From: an uncultured Eubacteriales bacterium
Lineage (GTDB): Bacteria > Bacillota > Clostridia > Oscillospirales > Acutalibacteraceae
DNA: 15,921 nt
Assembly (NCBI GenBank): GCA_934667845.1
Contig: CAKUMQ010000056.1
Coordinates: forward strand, 1 to 15,921
Direction of reading: 5' to 3'
Below the pieces are notes generated by a model, which saw nothing but the letters and a program-made list of their open reading frames with translations, was not told the DNA's origin and did no database searches. The position numbers were made by a program, and so were the translations under genes. Positions 13,650-15,921 of this stretch are shown here, in pieces (position 1 is the first letter of the stretch; each line of letters opens with the position of its first letter).

Positions 13650-14449
13650 AAACGCTGTCCCGTATCTATAATACACTGATCATGGCGTTTCTCTACGCCC
13701 CCATCGTGGTACTGATCGTCTTTTCTTTTAACGGCTCGAAAAGCCGCTCGATCTGGAACGGCTTTTCGCTCCAGTGGTATGAAGCCCTGTGGGTCGATGC
13801 CGAGATCCGCGAAGCGCTTTGGGTCACGCTGAAGGTCGCCGTGCTGTCGGCGCTGTTTGCCACCGTGATCGGCGTGCTTGCCGCCGTCGGCATCCACCGG
13901 CTCAACCGCCGCCTGCGCAAGGTGTTTCTGACCGTCAACAATCTGCCGATGGTCAACCCTGAAATCGTCACCGGTATCTCCCTGATGCTGCTGTTTGTTT
14001 TCATCTATCAGAGCACCGGCCTGCTGCGTACCGGCTTTCTGACGCTGCTGCTTGCGCACATCACCTTCAATATCCCCTACGTCATCCTGCAGGTCATGCC
14101 GAAGCTGCGGCAGATGAATCAGCATATGTATGAAGCGGCACTCGACCTCGGCTGCCACCCGCTGAGCGCCTTTTTTAAGGTCGTGATGCCGGAGATCATG
14201 CCCGGCGTGACGACCGGCGCGCTGATGGCGTTTACGATGTCGCTCGATGACTTTGTCATCAGCTATTTCACCTCCGGCTCCACGGCACAGACTCTGTCGG
14301 TGACGATCTACAACATGACCAAGCGCCCGATCACCCCCGAGATCAACGCGCTGTCTACCCTTATGTTCGGTGTCATTCTGCTGCTGCTTTTGGCGGTCAA
14401 CCTCTACCAGATCCGGGACGAGGCCGCGCAGAAAAAGCGTATGCACTGA
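13646..14449 (+). CDS. potC: spermidine/putrescine ABC permease PotC
   Basis: The 267-residue permease starts with GTG overlapping the potB stop (GTGA). Six membrane helices are visible. The EAA loop begins Glu163-Ala-Ala-Leu-Asp-Leu-Gly and ends Met-Pro-Gly-Val-Thr-Thr-Gly, and is followed by Ser-Leu-Asp-Asp-Phe-Val-Ile-Ser-Tyr-Phe, a PotC/PotI signature. Together with PotB it forms the membrane pore. The gene is intact, and potD begins 21 bases downstream. Confidence 0.95.
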   Translation: MKTLSRIYNTLIMAFLYAPIVVLIVFSFNGSKSRSIWNGFSLQWYEALWVDAEIREALWVTLKVAVLSALFATVIGVLAAVGIHRLNRRLRKVFLTVNNLPMVNPEIVTGISLMLLFVFIYQSTGLLRTGFLTLLLAHITFNIPYVILQVMPKLRQMNQHMYEAALDLGCHPLSAFFKVVMPEIMPGVTTGALMAFTMSLDDFVISYFTSGSTAQTLSVTIYNMTKRPITPEINALSTLMFGVILLLLLAVNLYQIRDEAAQKKRMH

Positions 14450-14470
14450 CGAAAGGAGTGGTTTTTATTC

Positions 14471-15622
14471 ATGAAACGTCTGTTTTCCCTGTTCGCTGCC
14501 GCGCTCCTCTGCCTGAGCCTTGTCGCCTGCCAGTCCGCACCGGACGAGCCTGACGAGCCTGACGGCGAGGAGGACACCGCCTGGGACTACCGCGCTGAAT
14601 ACCCCGAGGCGGAGCCGACCGGCGTCACGCTCAACATCTATAACTGGGGCGAATATATCGACGACGAGGTGCTGGACGTCAACGAGGCGTTCACCTATAT
14701 CACCGGCATCGGCATCAACTATAAGACCTTTGAAAACAACGAGAGCATGTATGCCCTGCTCAGCTCCGGTGCCGCCGATTACGACGTGATCTTTCCGTCG
14801 GATTACATGATCGCGAAGCTGATCGAGGAGGGGATGCTCGCCAAGCTGAATTTCGACAACATTCCGAACTACCGCTACATCGGCGAGAACTACAAAAATC
14901 TCGAATACGATCCCGAAAACGCCTATTCCGTTCCCTACACCTGGGGTACGGTGGGCATATTCTACAACACCAAATATGTGGACGAAGCCGATCTTGCGCT
15001 CGGCTGGGATCTTCTGTGGTGTGACAAATATAAGGATCGTATCCTGATGTTCAACAACCCGCGCGACGCCTTCGGCATTGCGCTCACGAAGCTCGGCTAT
15101 TCGCTGAACACGCAGAAGCCCGCTGAGTGGGAAGCCGCCTACAACGAGCTTGTCCGGCAAAAGCAGGTGCTGTACAAATACGTCAACGACGAGATCTACG
15201 ACCTGATGATCGGCGAGACCTGCTGGATCGCCCCCTATTATTCCGGCGACGGCGCGCTGATGATCTACGACGACGGCGCAAACGAGGACATCGCCTTCTT
15301 CGTCCCCGAAACCGGCACCAACTTTTTTGTGGACGCCATGTGCGTGCGCTCCACCACCAAGCATCAGGCGGAGGCTGAGGCGTATATCAACTTCCTCTGC
15401 CGTCCCGAGGTTGCGGCAGCCAATGCCGAGTATATCGGCTATTCCTGCCCCGAGCCGGCGGCTATGGAGCTGATGGATCCCGAGGTCACGGAAAATCCGT
15501 ATTTCTACCCGCCGCAGGAGATCCTCGATAACACCGAGGTGTTTCTGAACCTGCCGAAAGAAACAAACCGCCTAGAGGCGGATCTGTGGCTCAAGCTGAA
15601 GCAGGTCACACGGCGCAAATAA
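14471..15622 (+). CDS. potD: polyamine-binding lipoprotein PotD
   Basis: The 383-residue protein has a lipoprotein signal ending Leu-Val-Ala-Cys20, then a short acidic repeat (Pro-Asp-Glu-Pro-Asp-Glu-Pro-Asp-Gly) as a flexible tether. The periplasmic-binding-protein type 2 domain follows. Family landmarks are Asn-Trp-Gly-Glu-Tyr (58-62), Phe-Pro-Ser-Asp-Tyr (108-112), Pro-Tyr-Thr-Trp-Gly-Thr (155-160), Phe-Asn-Asn-Pro-Arg-Asp (194-199) and Trp-Ile-Ala-Pro-Tyr-Tyr-Ser-Gly-Asp near 252-260. The Trp and acidic residues in these segments form the polyamine pocket in PotD proteins. Whether spermidine or putrescine is preferred cannot be read. It is last in the operon, and a hairpin follows 14 bases after the stop. 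Confidence 0.95.
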   Translation: MKRLFSLFAAALLCLSLVACQSAPDEPDEPDGEEDTAWDYRAEYPEAEPTGVTLNIYNWGEYIDDEVLDVNEAFTYITGIGINYKTFENNESMYALLSSGAADYDVIFPSDYMIAKLIEEGMLAKLNFDNIPNYRYIGENYKNLEYDPENAYSVPYTWGTVGIFYNTKYVDEADLALGWDLLWCDKYKDRILMFNNPRDAFGIALTKLGYSLNTQKPAEWEAAYNELVRQKQVLYKYVNDEIYDLMIGETCWIAPYYSGDGALMIYDDGANEDIAFFVPETGTNFFVDAMCVRSTTKHQAEAEAYINFLCRPEVAAANAEYIGYSCPEPAAMELMDPEVTENPYFYPPQEILDNTEVFLNLPKETNRLEADLWLKLKQVTRRK

Positions 15623-15636
15623 CGATCAGCTATGCA

Positions 15637-15671
15637 GAACCCCCGTCTGCCGCAAGGGCAGACGGGGGTTC
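15637..15671. terminator. terminator hairpin after potD
   Basis: Perfect 15-bp arms (15637-15651 and 15657-15671) enclose a 5-base loop. A modest T run (GTTTT) follows on the plus strand after several bases. It sits between potD and a convergent partial gene, so it may serve both. Confidence 0.8.
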
Positions 15672-15691
15672 GTCCGTTTTCGGCTGCCTGT

Positions 15692-15921
15692 TTACTGCAC
15701 GCTTGTCCGGTCGATCTTTTTGAAAAACAGGATATAGGCGAGCAGCAGGTTGATCACGGCATCGTAAAGATGAAACCCGCCGAACAGGAACAGGCTTGAA
15801 TACAGGGACACGCCCAAAATGCCCGCCGCGATCAGCTTTGGCCAGACGCCCGGCTGCTTGGTCATCCACGTCAGATACGCCAGCAGCGGCGAAAACAGCG
15901 CAAAAACCGTCCAGCCGATGA
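15692..15921 (-). CDS. membrane protein, C-terminal part (cut by right edge)
   Basis: On the minus strand a frame enters at the window edge and stops with TAA at 15694-15692, giving 76 codons. It reads Trp-Thr-Val-Phe-Ala-Leu-Phe-Ser-Pro-Leu-Leu-Ala-Tyr, a Lys-Gln-Pro-Gly loop, then two further hydrophobic helices ending Tyr-Ile-Leu-Phe-Phe-Lys-Lys. About three membrane helices are visible, with a Lys-rich cytoplasmic end. It may belong to a DUF6518-like family, but I am not sure. The gene is convergent with potD. Confidence 0.65.
   Translation of the reverse strand, partial: IGWTVFALFSPLLAYLTWMTKQPGVWPKLIAAGILGVSLYSSLFLFGGFHLYDAVINLLLAYILFFKKIDRTSVQ

Noticed and set aside
13535..14446. Minus-strand 303-codon frame opposite potC
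   Set aside because: It is a His/Gln/Asp-rich low-complexity translation typical of an antisense shadow of a membrane-protein gene.
14465..15364. Minus-strand 299-codon frame opposite potD
   Set aside because: Val/His/Gly-rich shadow translation with no ribosome site; potD on the other strand has all family motifs.
15630..15869. Minus-strand 79-codon frame at the right end
   Set aside because: It is Arg- and Pro-rich and overlaps the potD terminator; the neighbouring minus frame gives a clean membrane protein instead.

Overview
The window looks like a chromosomal segment of a GC-rich, spore-forming member of the Clostridia, probably Oscillospiraceae/Ruminococcaceae-like. The evidence is the spoIIGA-sigE-sigG sporulation block, a potABCD polyamine transporter whose genes overlap in the Gram-positive manner, strong Shine-Dalgarno sites and sigma-A promoters. 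Placement at family level is inference.

Layout. (1) 1-3172, minus strand: five tightly packed genes, most of them overlapping. They encode a DeoR/WYL-type HTH protein, a PF14907-like nucleotidyltransferase, a thymidylate-kinase-like P-loop protein, an acyl/peptidyl carrier protein, and a protein with a papain/C39-like (BtrH-like) His/Asp region that runs off the left edge. This resembles part of a thiotemplated, NRPS-independent biosynthetic operon and is the best candidate here for an undescribed system. (2) 3240-4820: a regulatory island with a Com-like zinc-ribbon gene (minus) facing an ImmR/ImmA-type repressor plus metallopeptidase pair (plus). Two near-consensus sigma-A promoters overlap face to face and are interleaved with three copies of a 13-bp operator-like repeat. 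(3) 4897-8106, minus strand: a transcription unit led by a ribokinase, followed by a small lipoprotein, an unknown protein, a short TPR protein with an irregular 5' end and another unknown protein. It has a clear promoter and a leader that folds on paper into a compact three-way junction. (4) 8171-11225, minus strand: a CmpB-type membrane protein, spoIIGA, sigE and sigG, ending in a strong hairpin. SpoIIGA is the protease that activates pro-sigma-E; sigma-G is the late forespore factor. (5) 11389-15671, plus strand: potABCD with a near-consensus promoter, a roughly 250-nt leader whose 3' end can pair its Shine-Dalgarno into a 10-bp helix, and a terminator. (6) 15692-15921, minus strand: the C-terminal end of a membrane protein cut by the right edge.

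No rRNA, tRNA, CRISPR array, integrase or transposase was seen. The repressor/protease/Com-like island looks element-derived, but no mobility gene lies inside the window.
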